A stretch of DNA of 64,000 nt. Origin: Flavipsychrobacter sp. Lineage in GTDB: Bacteria; Bacteroidota; Bacteroidia; Chitinophagales; Chitinophagaceae. Position numbers and translations under genes: made by a program. The DNA lies in NCBI GenBank assembly GCA_016786665.1, contig JAEUVZ010000019.1, positions 62,001-126,000 on the forward strand, written 5' to 3'. Positions 9,086 through 18,800 of the stretch are shown piece by piece (within the stretch, counting starts at the first letter, position 1; each line of letters begins with the position of its first letter). The notes below the pieces were generated by a model that saw nothing but the letters and a program-made list of their open reading frames with translations, did no database searches and was not told the origin of the DNA.

Positions 9086-9893
9086 GATATTCCGCAGGCC
9101 GCGGACCTATATCAGTTTCGGTATCGTGCTGGCGATAGCCTTTATTATACAGCTGGCGATGTACTCTGGTGGCAAAGACTTTATGTCGTTCGGCATGCAG
9201 GGAGTTACGGAGCAGTTTGACGTGCAGGGCAACATCATTAACGGTTACCTGGTCACTTATATTATTCTCCAGTCGCTGCTCATTCATATCCCCTTGCTGG
9301 TGGCGCTGGTGGCGGGCGATATGCTGGCCGGTGAGGCCAACCTGGGCACCCTGCGTTTGCTGCTTACCAAGCCCGTGAGCCGGGCGCGGCTGGTGCTGGT
9401 GAAGTTTGTAGCCAGTGTAGTGTACACCTTGCTGCTTATCACCTGGCTGGCGGTGACAGCGCTGCTGATATCGCTGCTGATATTTGGCGAGGGCGATATG
9501 GTCAACCTGAAGAGCGACGCCTTTATAGTGCTGCTGAAAGATGACATTATGTGGCGCTACATGGCGGCCTTCGTTTTCGCCGCGCTGGCAATGACAACGA
9601 TTGCAGCGCTGGCGGCCATGCTTTCGGCTTTCGCTGATAACTCCATAGGGCCCATTATGACTACCATGGGTATAGTGGTGGTCCTCACCATACTTACCAA
9701 CCTGGAGCTGCCGATGTTCAACGTTATAAAACCCTACCTGTTCACTACCCATATGATAGGATGGAAGGGCTTTTTTGACGACCCGGTGCCGCTTAAGGCC
9801 ATTGCCAATTCCGCGGTGGTGCTGGCGTTATATACGGTGGGATTCCTGGGTGTTACTATTGCCTACTTTAATAAGAAAGATATAACCTCATGA
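9054..9893 (+). CDS. ABC-2 type transporter permease
   Basis: A 279-residue membrane protein with about six transmembrane helices. It opens with a basic amphipathic stretch (MIKLLRIEIYKIFRRPRTY) typical of ABC-2 permeases and contains the conserved pattern LVAGDMLAGEANLGTLRLLL before a basic KPVSRARLVL segment. It partners the ATPase, whose gene it overlaps. The substrate is unknown; this class includes drug, lipid and copper/NO-related exporters. Its stop overlaps the next ATG (ATGA). Confidence 0.83.
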   Translation: MIKLLRIEIYKIFRRPRTYISFGIVLAIAFIIQLAMYSGGKDFMSFGMQGVTEQFDVQGNIINGYLVTYIILQSLLIHIPLLVALVAGDMLAGEANLGTLRLLLTKPVSRARLVLVKFVASVVYTLLLITWLAVTALLISLLIFGEGDMVNLKSDAFIVLLKDDIMWRYMAAFVFAALAMTTIAALAAMLSAFADNSIGPIMTTMGIVVVLTILTNLELPMFNVIKPYLFTTHMIGWKGFFDDPVPLKAIANSAVVLALYTVGFLGVTIAYFNKKDITS

Positions 9894-10588
9894 CGAAGAA
9901 ATGGATATGGATGCTGTGCCTGCTGCTGGTACACCATGCGGCGAGCGCGGCCGATGCCTCGCAGGTGTTCTACGCGCTGCGGGATAAGATGCTGAAGATA
10001 AAGGACTATACCGCCGATGTGAAAGTGAAAATAGATGTGGCCCACATACGCATACCCGAGGTAAAAGGTAAGCTCTATTTTAAATCGCCCGATAAAATGC
10101 GGCTGGAGCGGAACGGTGGCATCTCTGTATTGCCTAAGAAGAATATCAACATGTCGGTGCGCAATATGATGCCCGCCGGCAACGTGACCGCCCTGGATGC
10201 GGGATACGAAACCATTGATGGTAAAAAGGCGCGCATCATAAAAGTGATACCGGAAGACGAGGGTAATATCGTGCTCTCGAAGCTGTGGATAGACGAGGTG
10301 CTGATGGTGGTGCTGAAAACGGAAACCACTACCCGCGATGAAGGCATGGTGGTGATGAAGCTGAAGTATGGCGCCTATACCGTGCAGGGGCTGCCCGACC
10401 AGCTGACCGTGCTGATGGATGTAAAGGATTACAAACTACCCGCAGGCGTAACCATGGACTACAACGACCCTACGGAGATAAAAAAGCCGAAAGACGGAAA
10501 ACCAAAGAAGGGCTCCATACAGCTCACCTACCTGAAATATACCATAAACACCGGCTTGACCGATGAGGTATTTAACAAAAAGAAATGA
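9890..10588 (+). CDS. LolA-like periplasmic lipoprotein-binding protein
   Basis: A 232-residue exported protein with a signal peptide (MTKKWIWMLCLLLVHHAASA). The mature part resembles the LolA/LolB half-barrel family: an early helix (QVFYALRDKMLKIKDYTADV) followed by beta strands with a typical GKLYFKSPDKMRLE segment. Such proteins carry acylated clients through the periplasm. Its place inside an ABC operon, overlapping both neighbours by 4 nt, suggests a role in outer-membrane lipid or lipoprotein export. Family call is moderate because the group is divergent. Confidence 0.6.
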   Translation: MTKKWIWMLCLLLVHHAASAADASQVFYALRDKMLKIKDYTADVKVKIDVAHIRIPEVKGKLYFKSPDKMRLERNGGISVLPKKNINMSVRNMMPAGNVTALDAGYETIDGKKARIIKVIPEDEGNIVLSKLWIDEVLMVVLKTETTTRDEGMVVMKLKYGAYTVQGLPDQLTVLMDVKDYKLPAGVTMDYNDPTEIKKPKDGKPKKGSIQLTYLKYTINTGLTDEVFNKKK

Positions 10589-11502
10589 CCGCCAACCCGA
10601 ATAAGAGCTGGTTGTCCGCGCTTTTTTTCGGCAACTACTTCTATGGCTTCTGCGCCATGGGCCTGTCGGCGGAGGCCAGCCTGCAGCAGGGGTACCACCT
10701 GCCGGGTTCGCTCTACTACCTGCTGTTGTTTGCCTCGGTAGTGTTTTATTACACCCTGGCCTATATGGGCGAGCCCCGGCCAGCACAGGCGAACGCCCGC
10801 TCGGTATGGTATGCCCGGCACCGGCAATCCATACGCCTGCGCCAGTGGGTGCTGGCGGTGGTTATTGTGGTAGCGGGCGCTTTCTACGTTTACCCGTTGA
10901 TGGGCCACGTGCGTGCTGTTACACCGCTTATGTGGTTGTTGCTTTCCGTGTTCCCCATAGTGGCGGTGTTGTACTATGGCATTAATATTCGATGGTTTGG
11001 CGGCGTAAGCCTGCGGAGCATTGGCTGGCTGAAACCATTTGTTATCGGCTTTACCTGGGCCGGCTTTGTAACGGTGTACCCGGTGGTACTGGCGTGCATA
11101 GAAGACGGGCGTGCATTTGAGCCGGTTTTCCGTAACCTGGTGCTCTTTGTTAAGAACTTTATGTTCGTTAGCGTGCTGTGTATCCTTTTTGATATTAAGG
11201 ACTATGCTACCGACGCTAACCAGCAACTCCAGACTTTTGTGGTGAACAATGGCTTGCGGCGTACTATCTTTTATATCATCATCCCGCTCTCGGCTACGGG
11301 GCTGGGTGTGTTCCTGGCTTATGCCTTTTCGCAGCACTTTTCAGCGGTGAAGATACTGCTGAACTTCCTTCCCTTCGCCGCGCTTATAGGTGTGGCGTGG
11401 TCGCTCCAGCGCCGCCGGCCGATACTTTATTACCTGGCTATTATAGACGGGCTAATGCTGCTGAAGGCTGTGTGCGGCATAACGGCTATGACTTGGTTTT
11501 AG
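10585..11502 (+). CDS. Polytopic membrane protein, distantly UbiA prenyltransferase-like
   Basis: A 305-residue protein with about nine transmembrane helices. A loop reading FDIKDYATDANQQLQT resembles the second aspartate-rich motif of UbiA-type prenyltransferases (DxxxD plus following polar residues). The first aspartate-rich motif (NDxxDxxxD) is not visible where expected, so catalysis is uncertain. It overlaps the LolA-like gene (ATGA) and is fourth in the ABC operon. It could equally be an unrelated family with a chance motif. Confidence 0.5.
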   Translation: MTANPNKSWLSALFFGNYFYGFCAMGLSAEASLQQGYHLPGSLYYLLLFASVVFYYTLAYMGEPRPAQANARSVWYARHRQSIRLRQWVLAVVIVVAGAFYVYPLMGHVRAVTPLMWLLLSVFPIVAVLYYGINIRWFGGVSLRSIGWLKPFVIGFTWAGFVTVYPVVLACIEDGRAFEPVFRNLVLFVKNFMFVSVLCILFDIKDYATDANQQLQTFVVNNGLRRTIFYIIIPLSATGLGVFLAYAFSQHFSAVKILLNFLPFAALIGVAWSLQRRRPILYYLAIIDGLMLLKAVCGITAMTWF

Positions 11503-11541
11503 TACATTTCCTGCTTACTTTTAAAGAAGAGCTATTTATTT

Positions 11542-12552
11542 ATGTATATAAAAAGGCACCTCAGCCCAGCCATTATTTATTTCTACACCTGGCGCATTAC
11601 CCTGGTTTCGCTGGTAACGGGTTTCTTTGCGCTGTATGTTTATGGGTACCTCGGCTGGGACTGGGTGGCGATACCCTGGCTGCCGATATCGCTGATAGGC
11701 CTCGCTACGGCGTTCTTCGTGGGTTTTAAGAACAACCAGGCGTATGGACGCAGCTGGGAGGCGCGAATAGTGTGGGGTGGCATTACCAACACCAGCAGGG
11801 CCTTTGCCGCAACACTCCGCGGCTTTGCCGGTAACGACCTGAACGAGCATCCCGTTCCGCAGCAGCAGGTAGATGCGGAAGTGCGCACTATACTGTACCG
11901 GCACATAGGGTGGTTGTATACGGTAAAGCATGCGATGCGCCAGCGTACCACGTGGGAACATTCCAGCAGGGCGGCAAAGAACCAGCGCAAGGCCCTGAAT
12001 ACCCACATAGAGAACTATGAAGAAGAAATAAAGGAGTTCCTGTCGCCCGAAGAAATTGCATGGATGCACGCGAAGAAAAACCCTTCTACCCAATTGCTGG
12101 ATAAGCAAACCCAGGAGCTGGCGCGCCTGCGGAAAGAGGGGCTCCTTAATGATTTCCGCCACCTGGAACTGCAGCGCCTTATCAACGACCTGTATGCCGA
12201 ACAGGGACGCAGCGAGCGTATAAAAAACACGCCCTTCCCGCGGCAATATGCTACGGTGAGCACTATTTTCATCGCCATATTTGTTATCCTGCTACCGTTT
12301 GGTATGATAGGTGAGTTTAAGAAACTGGATGAGGGCCTGCTCTGGCTGGTCATACCGTTCAACCTCATCGTGTCGTGGGTCTTTATCCTGATGGAGTACA
12401 CCGGCGATGTGAGCGAAAATCCTTTTGAAGGGCTGCTTAATGACGTGCCCCTGCGTAGTATTGTCCGCAATATTGAAATTGATATTAAGGACATGCTGGC
12501 CGATGATGTTATCCCCGAAAAAATTCAGCCTAAGTACGGCGCGCTTTTCTAG
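11542..12552 (+). CDS. Bestrophin-family anion channel (UPF0187)
   Basis: A 336-residue inner-membrane protein of the bacterial bestrophin family (pentameric anion or cation channels). Recognisable parts are the N-terminal TWRITLVSLVTGF helix, the FKNNQAYGRSWEARIVWGGI stretch and the C-terminal GDVSENPFEGLLNDVPLRSI segment, which carries the acidic cluster. It begins 39 nt after the UbiA-like gene and may be read through from it. Confidence 0.85.
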   Translation: MYIKRHLSPAIIYFYTWRITLVSLVTGFFALYVYGYLGWDWVAIPWLPISLIGLATAFFVGFKNNQAYGRSWEARIVWGGITNTSRAFAATLRGFAGNDLNEHPVPQQQVDAEVRTILYRHIGWLYTVKHAMRQRTTWEHSSRAAKNQRKALNTHIENYEEEIKEFLSPEEIAWMHAKKNPSTQLLDKQTQELARLRKEGLLNDFRHLELQRLINDLYAEQGRSERIKNTPFPRQYATVSTIFIAIFVILLPFGMIGEFKKLDEGLLWLVIPFNLIVSWVFILMEYTGDVSENPFEGLLNDVPLRSIVRNIEIDIKDMLADDVIPEKIQPKYGALF

Positions 12553-12721
12553 AGTGTAGCGACGAATATTTTGCTCCCGCCCCGGTAGTGGTTTACAATA
12601 TTTTGAACACCTGCTCGTTATTAGCTAGAATGCTTAAGGTGTTTATATATTGGCTTTAGTTCAAAACTGGCATAGTCTTATGCCGGTACATTTAATGTGT
12701 CGTTCGCATCAAACAATTAAA

Positions 12722-12729
12722 TAGCTTTG
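12722..12729 (+). promoter_or_regulatory. -7 type promoter element before the helicase gene
   Basis: TAGCTTTG matches TAnnTTTG exactly. I see no good TTG 17-23 nt further upstream. If it is used, transcription would start near 12736, which allows only a short leader before the helicase reading frame. Confidence 0.4.
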
Positions 12730-12775
12730 ACAACGCATTTTTTGAACGCGCGAAGAACTGGGCCGGGAGTATTAC

Positions 12776-15187
12776 ATAGCGAATGAATGGTATAGCCGCA
12801 ACGGCTGGCAGCCGCACGACTTTCAGAAGCAGTCGTGGGATGCGCTGGTGAATGGCTATTCAGGATTGCTCAATGCCCCCACGGGTTTCGGTAAGACCTA
12901 CGCTTTGTGGTTTGGCATCCTTGAAAGTTATTTCGCCGCCAGGAAACGGCCGGCGGGATTGCACGCCCTATGGATAACACCGCTGCGCGCGCTCTCAAAA
13001 GAAATATACGCTGCTACCACCCGCGTAAGCGATGAGCTGGGACTCGACTATTCCATTGCCCTGCGCACAGGGGATACCCCTGTTAAAGAGCGCCAGCAGC
13101 AAAAACGAAAAAGCCCTAACGCGCTCATCACTACGCCGGAAAGCGTGCACATGCTGCTTGCCGGCAAGGGCTATGCCGACTACTTTAAGAACCTGGAGTT
13201 TATAGTAGTGGACGAGTGGCATGAGCTGATAGGCACCAAGCGTGCGGTGCTGGTAGAGCTCGCTATCTCCCGCCTGCGGAAGCTGAACCCCAGGTTGCGG
13301 GTGTGGGGTATCTCTGCCACCATCGGGAACCTGGAAGAAGCGAAAGAAGTGCTGCTGGGGGTGGAGCCGGTAAAAAGTAAACTGGTAAAGGCCAGGCTCA
13401 ATAAGCAGATAGAAGTGCACACCATCCTGCCCGATACCATAGAGAAATATCCGTGGGCGGGGCACCTGGGCATCAAGTTGCTGGATGAAGTGCTCCCTAT
13501 TATCCATCGGGCTAATTCAACCATCATATTCACGAATACGCGCTCGCAGTGCGAAATATGGTACCAGCGCCTGCTGGAACGGGAACCCGGGCTTGCCGGT
13601 GTAATGGCCCTGCACCACGGGTCGCTGTCGGAAGAGCTTCGTTTGTGGGTAGAGGACGCGCTGCACGAGGGCAAGCTGAAAGTTGTGGTGAGTACCAGCA
13701 GCCTGGACCTGGGCGTGGATTTCCGCCCCGTGGACACGGTAGTGCAGATAGGCTCCCCCAAGGGCGTGGCACGCTTCATGCAGCGTGCGGGCCGCAGTGG
13801 CCACCAGCCGGGTGCGGTGAGCAAGATACACTTTCTGCCTACGCACTCGCTGGAGATAATAGAGGGCAGCGCGCTCCGCTATGCCATTGCCCACCACGAG
13901 ATGGAACAACGGCTTCCTTACATCCGCTCGTTCGACGTACTGGTGCAGTACCTGGTGACCCTGGCGGTGTCTGATGGCTTCCGCCCCGATGAAGTGTATG
14001 AAGAGCTAAAAAGTACTTATTCATTTTCCTCCGTTACCAGGGAAGAATTTGACTGGTGCCTGTCGTTCATAACCGTAGGGGGAGGCATGCTGGATGCCTA
14101 CGACGAGTACCATAAGGTAGTAGTGGAAGACGGGCTGTACAAGGTTACCAGCAGGGCCATCGCCATGCGGCACCGGCTGAGTATAGGCGCTATTGTAAGT
14201 GAGGCGATGATAACCGTGAAGTACATGGGCGGCGCCCGGATTGGCATGGTGGAAGAATGGTTTATCTCCCGCCTGCGGCCCGGCGATGTGTTTTGGTTCA
14301 CGGGGCGTAACCTGGAACTGGTGCGGGTAGACGGCATGGTGGCGAAGGTGAAGAACGGGAGCAAGGAGAAAGCCATATTCCCCTCCTGGCAGGGAGGCAA
14401 AATGCCCCTGTCGTCGCAACTCTCTAAAACAATACGGCTGAAGCTGGACGATTATTACCTGAAGAAACCACCGGATGCCGAGCTGGCCAAACTGATGCCC
14501 TTGCTGGAAGAGCAGCAGGCACGATCGGTAGTGCCCCATAGTACGGAGTTGCTGATAGAGAAGATACAAATGAAGGAAGGCTACTACGTGTATCTCTACC
14601 CATTTGAGGGGCGAAACGTACACGAAGGGCTGGGAGCGCTTTTCGCTTACCGTATCGCCCAGTTGTTGCCCATGAGCTTTTCCATAGCCTTCAACGATTA
14701 TGGTATAGAGCTGCTGAGCGACCAGGAAATACCAATAGAGAAGGCCCTGGAGAACGGCTTGCTCAGTACCGACGATCTTTCCGAACATATATATGCCAGC
14801 GCCAACATTACCGAGATGGCCCGGCGGAAGTTCCGCGACATAGCTTCCATAGCGGGGCTCATCTTTAATGGCTTCCCCAATAAGCAACTGAAAACCCGGC
14901 ATGTGCAGGCTTCGTCGCAATTGTTCTTTTCCGTGTTTACCGACTATGACCCTGATAACCTGCTGCTGCGACAGGCCTTTGACGAGGTGATGATTTTCCA
15001 GATGGAGCAGGTACGCATGACCGAGGCCCTGCAACGCATGCAGGGGCAGAAGATCATTGTGAAAGACCTCCAGCGCTTAACTCCGTTTTCTTTCCCGATA
15101 TTTGCCGAACGCCTGGGCCGCGACAAGCTCAGCAATGAGAAGTTTGAAGACAAGGTTAAAAAAGTGATCAGGGGATTAACGAAGTAA
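12776..15187 (+). CDS. Ligase-associated DNA damage response DEXH-box helicase (start uncertain)
   Basis: Lhr-like superfamily 2 helicase acting in DNA repair with an ATP-dependent ligase set. Motifs: Q-motif region GWQPHDFQKQSW, Walker A NAPTGFGKT, DEWH box, ISAT, then helicase C motifs and a long C-terminal region. The first conventional in-frame start is GTG 12848, which would cut off the Q-motif. The frame is open back to a TGA at 12743, with no ATG, GTG or TTG in between. I placed the start at ATA 12776 because GGGAG lies 6 nt upstream; CTG 12758 is an alternative. The stop shares one base with the pdeM ATG. Function is firm, start is not. Confidence 0.82.
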   Translation: MANEWYSRNGWQPHDFQKQSWDALVNGYSGLLNAPTGFGKTYALWFGILESYFAARKRPAGLHALWITPLRALSKEIYAATTRVSDELGLDYSIALRTGDTPVKERQQQKRKSPNALITTPESVHMLLAGKGYADYFKNLEFIVVDEWHELIGTKRAVLVELAISRLRKLNPRLRVWGISATIGNLEEAKEVLLGVEPVKSKLVKARLNKQIEVHTILPDTIEKYPWAGHLGIKLLDEVLPIIHRANSTIIFTNTRSQCEIWYQRLLEREPGLAGVMALHHGSLSEELRLWVEDALHEGKLKVVVSTSSLDLGVDFRPVDTVVQIGSPKGVARFMQRAGRSGHQPGAVSKIHFLPTHSLEIIEGSALRYAIAHHEMEQRLPYIRSFDVLVQYLVTLAVSDGFRPDEVYEELKSTYSFSSVTREEFDWCLSFITVGGGMLDAYDEYHKVVVEDGLYKVTSRAIAMRHRLSIGAIVSEAMITVKYMGGARIGMVEEWFISRLRPGDVFWFTGRNLELVRVDGMVAKVKNGSKEKAIFPSWQGGKMPLSSQLSKTIRLKLDDYYLKKPPDAELAKLMPLLEEQQARSVVPHSTELLIEKIQMKEGYYVYLYPFEGRNVHEGLGALFAYRIAQLLPMSFSIAFNDYGIELLSDQEIPIEKALENGLLSTDDLSEHIYASANITEMARRKFRDIASIAGLIFNGFPNKQLKTRHVQASSQLFFSVFTDYDPDNLLLRQAFDEVMIFQMEQVRMTEALQRMQGQKIIVKDLQRLTPFSFPIFAERLGRDKLSNEKFEDKVKKVIRGLTK

Positions 15188-15825
15188 TGCAACTCACGCT
15201 AAAAGAATCCGTATTTACATTATTGCCGGAGAAGGCGCTGTACAAGGAAGATGAACAGTTGCTGATAATAGCGGACGTACACCTGGGGAAAGCTACGCAT
15301 TTCCGCAACGAGGGTATCTATATGCCAGCCATGGCCCACCGGGAAGACTACGAAGCGCTGCGCCGTGTCTTCCTGAAGTTCAGCCCGCGCAAGGTTTACT
15401 TCCTGGGCGATCTTTTTCACAGCAAGCTGAACGGGGAGTGGAGATTGTTTGCGGCGCTGATAAAAGAGTTTCCGCACATCGCTTTTACGCTGGTAAAGGG
15501 GAACCATGATATCATAGACGCCACACTGTTTACGGAACTGAACATAGTGATAGTAGAGGAGGTGCTGGAGGAAGGCGCGTTCGTTTATTCGCACATGCCT
15601 GTGGATACCCCCGCTGATGCGATAAACATTGTAGGCCACATACACCCCGGCGTAGTGCTGAACGGAAAGGCCCGGCAACGGATAAAGCTGCCCTGCTTTC
15701 ACCTGTGCGGTAATACCTTGCTGTTGCCTGCTTTCGGTAAGCTGACCGGGCTGTATATAATAGATTGCGGCAAAGACGACCGCGTCTTCGCCGTGCTGCC
15801 ATCGGAGGTGCTGGAACTGGCATAG
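15187..15825 (+). CDS. pdeM: Ligase-associated DNA damage response endonuclease PdeM
   Basis: Calcineurin-like metallophosphoesterase of 212 residues. The two-metal site is complete: ADVHLGK (Asp30, His32), GDLFHS (Asp75), KGNHDI (Asn106, His107), YSHMP (His136) and GHIHPG (His151, His153). The subfamily is recognised from the N-terminal pattern and from its partner: it overlaps the stop of the DEXH helicase by one base. The ligase and exonuclease of the same repair set are not in the window. Confidence 0.85.
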   Translation: MQLTLKESVFTLLPEKALYKEDEQLLIIADVHLGKATHFRNEGIYMPAMAHREDYEALRRVFLKFSPRKVYFLGDLFHSKLNGEWRLFAALIKEFPHIAFTLVKGNHDIIDATLFTELNIVIVEEVLEEGAFVYSHMPVDTPADAINIVGHIHPGVVLNGKARQRIKLPCFHLCGNTLLLPAFGKLTGLYIIDCGKDDRVFAVLPSEVLELA

Positions 15826-15833
15826 AATAAGGA

Positions 15834-15861
15834 AGCCCCTCCGCGTGTTAGCGAAGGGGCT
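15834..15861 (+). terminator. Hairpin between convergent pdeM and adhesin genes
   Basis: An 11-bp stem with one mismatch (AGCCCCTCCGC at 15834-15844, GCGAAGGGGCT at 15851-15861) and a 6-nt loop, 9 nt after the pdeM stop. The T tract is weak on both sides. Confidence 0.6.
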
Positions 15862-15882
15862 CTGTATGTATCTATTGCGTGG

Positions 15883-18800
15883 TTACTTGATAAGCGATAT
15901 ATCCCCTTTCTTAAACACCCGTTCGCCGTTGGGGCAGGAGGTTTCCAGGAAATACACGTACACGTCGGGAGACAGCGGGTTGCCGCGTAGCGTTCCATCC
16001 CATCCGTACTTAGGGTCGTTGGAAAGGAAGTTGTTGGCTTCGTGCAGCAGCTCTCCCCACCGGTTGTACACTTTAAAGACCTTTATCTTATCCATACCCG
16101 GAGTTTGCGGATAGAAGATGTCGTTGTTGCCATCATTGTTCGGGGTAAAGGTGTTGGCCATAAAGATGTTATTGCCATCGCACGACACGGTGAATGTTAT
16201 ATCATCTACCGCGCGGCAAACATTGTTGTACACCGTAGCCACATAGGTAATAGTGTTGTCTATGGTGGCTGTGGGGTCTATGCAGTCTTCGCAGCTCAGG
16301 CTGGATGCCGGTTCCCAGGTTATCCGCTCTGCATGTGTCGTGTCTGCCAGTATCTGCACCAGTGTTCCGGGTAATACTTTTTTATCGGGCCCCAGCTCTA
16401 TGGTAGGGCGCTCGTGTACTACCACGGTTTGGGTCAGCGTATCGGAGAAGCAGATGTTTTGTGTAATGATCACCGAATAGGTAGTGGTGGCGTCCGGGCT
16501 TGCGGTGGGGTTTGACGGCGCCTCGGTATTTACATTCGGGAGCGGATACCAGTAGTAGTCCGTACCGCCTGAAGCGGAGAGTTGGGCCGTGTCGCCTTTG
16601 CAAAGTTGGATGCTGTCGCCAATGGAGGTGCCTTCGTCGGTGTACACGGTAATGGTTACCCGGTCGGAGTCACGACAGCCATTTGTATCAATGCCTATTA
16701 CTTCAAAGGTAGTGGTGGCATTGGGGTTGGCGCCGGTGGTGGCGCAGCCCGCACAGGCAACCCATTGCGCCGGCGACCACTGGTAATGGGCGGCGCCGGA
16801 AGCGCTTAGTATAATGCTGTCAGCACCATAGCAATGTATGCGGTCGGGTCCCGCTTCTACATTAGGTAGCGGGAAGCCATTTATCGTAATGCTCGCGGTT
16901 TTAACGCAGCCATTGTCATCCGTTACGGTTACCGTATAGGTACCCGGGGATAGCTGCTGTACATTGGTTCCGTACTGCGCAGGTGTAGTGCTCCACGCAA
17001 AAGTGTAGGGTGTAGTGCCGCCAGACGCCACTGCTTCAGCGCTTCCGGTCGCTTCGTTCATACAGCTATTCCCCAGTGTGCTGGCAGCCAGTTGTAGGTC
17101 CGCGGGTTCGTTTACCTGTACTGTTTCCGTATCGGAGCAGCCGTTGGCATCGGTTATGGTTACCGTGTAAGTGCCCGGGTTCATGTTGCCCGCTGTAGCG
17201 CCGGTGCTGCCGTTGCTCCAGAGATAGGAGTAAGGCGCAGTACCTCCGTTAGCGGTTACGCTGGCTGTTCCGTCCTGGCCGCCATAACACTTTATGTGTT
17301 CCAGGTTGGTGACAGCGGCGGTAAGCGGGGCGGGTTCCGTTATGGATGCGCTGGCCGAGTCCATACAGCCCAGGCTGTCGGTCACTACTATGCTGTACAG
17401 CCCCGGTGCCAGCCCCGATATAGTGAGGCCCGGCTGGGCTACATTCCATGCGTAGCTCACCGGTTGCGTACCTCCGCTGATGGTAGCGGTAATGCCGCCA
17501 TTTGCGGCGCCGCTGCACGATACATTGACCGGCGTAGCGGATACCTGTACTGCGGGCGATTGCCCGAGTGTTACCTGTGCGCTGTCGGTACAGCCATTGT
17601 TGTCGGTCACAACCACGGTATAGGTGCCGCCGTTCAGGTTGCCGGCGGTAGCCGTTGTCTGCACGGGTTGCGAGTTCCAGAGATAAGTATATGGGGTAAC
17701 GCCGCCGGTAGCTACTGCCGTAGCGGAGCCATTGGGCAGGCCGCAGGTAGCGTTCACGGGATTGGTGATGGCTACATCAAGCGGGTCGGGTTCGGATATG
17801 GTAATTTGTATGCTGTCGGTACATCCGTGCGCATCGGTTATCAGCGCACTATAGCTGCCCGGTGCCAGGTTGGTGGCTTGCGGAGTGGTTTGCACCGGCA
17901 AGGTGTTCCACAGGAAGGTATAGCCGGGTGTGCCGCCTATTACCGCTATGTTGGCCGAGCCGTTGCCCGCACCGTGGCACAATACATTGGAAGCCCCCGA
18001 AACAATAGCATTGAGCACGCCGGGCTGGGTAATGTTTACCGTGGCGTTCCCGGTACAGCCGTTGCTGTCGGTTACGGTTACCGTGTAGCTGCCCGCACCC
18101 AGGTTGGTAATTGTGGTGGTGGTTTGGGCATTGCTCCACATATAGGTATAGGGTGCCGTACCGCTATTGACGGTGATGCCGGCGCTGCCATCGGCCAGGC
18201 CGTTGCAGCTTACGTTTTGCTGGGTGGTGGCTACCAGTACCGCCGGTGTCTGGTATATTACTACGGTAGCCGTATCGGTGCATCCGTTGGCATCTGTTAC
18301 GGTAGCCTTGTAGGTGCCATTGGGCATATTGGTAGCCGTAGCGGTGGTCTGTACCGGTGTGGTATTCCAGTGATACGTGTAGGGGGCGGTGCCACCCGTT
18401 ACGCCCACGGTGGCGATGCCCGTAGTGTTGGTACACATGGGGCTGTTGGTGTAGCTGATGTATGCATTCAGCAGGGCGGGTTCAGCAATGCTGGTGGTGG
18501 CGCTGGTGATGCATCCCTGCGCATCGGTTACGGTTACCGATACGTTGCCGCCGCCCAGGTTCACCGCCGTTTGCGTGGTTTGTACCGGCAGGGTGCTCCA
18601 GCTATAAGTATAGGGCTGTGTACCCCCGGTTACGGTTACGGTAGCCGTTCCGTTTCCTGCGCCGTTGCAGGTCACGGGTGTATTACTGATGGTTGCCGCA
18701 TACAGCGGTGGCTGGGTGATGGTTACGGTGGCTGTTTGTACGCAGCCTATGGTGTTGGTAACGGTAACGGTGTACGTACCCGCGGCCAGGTTGGTGGCCG

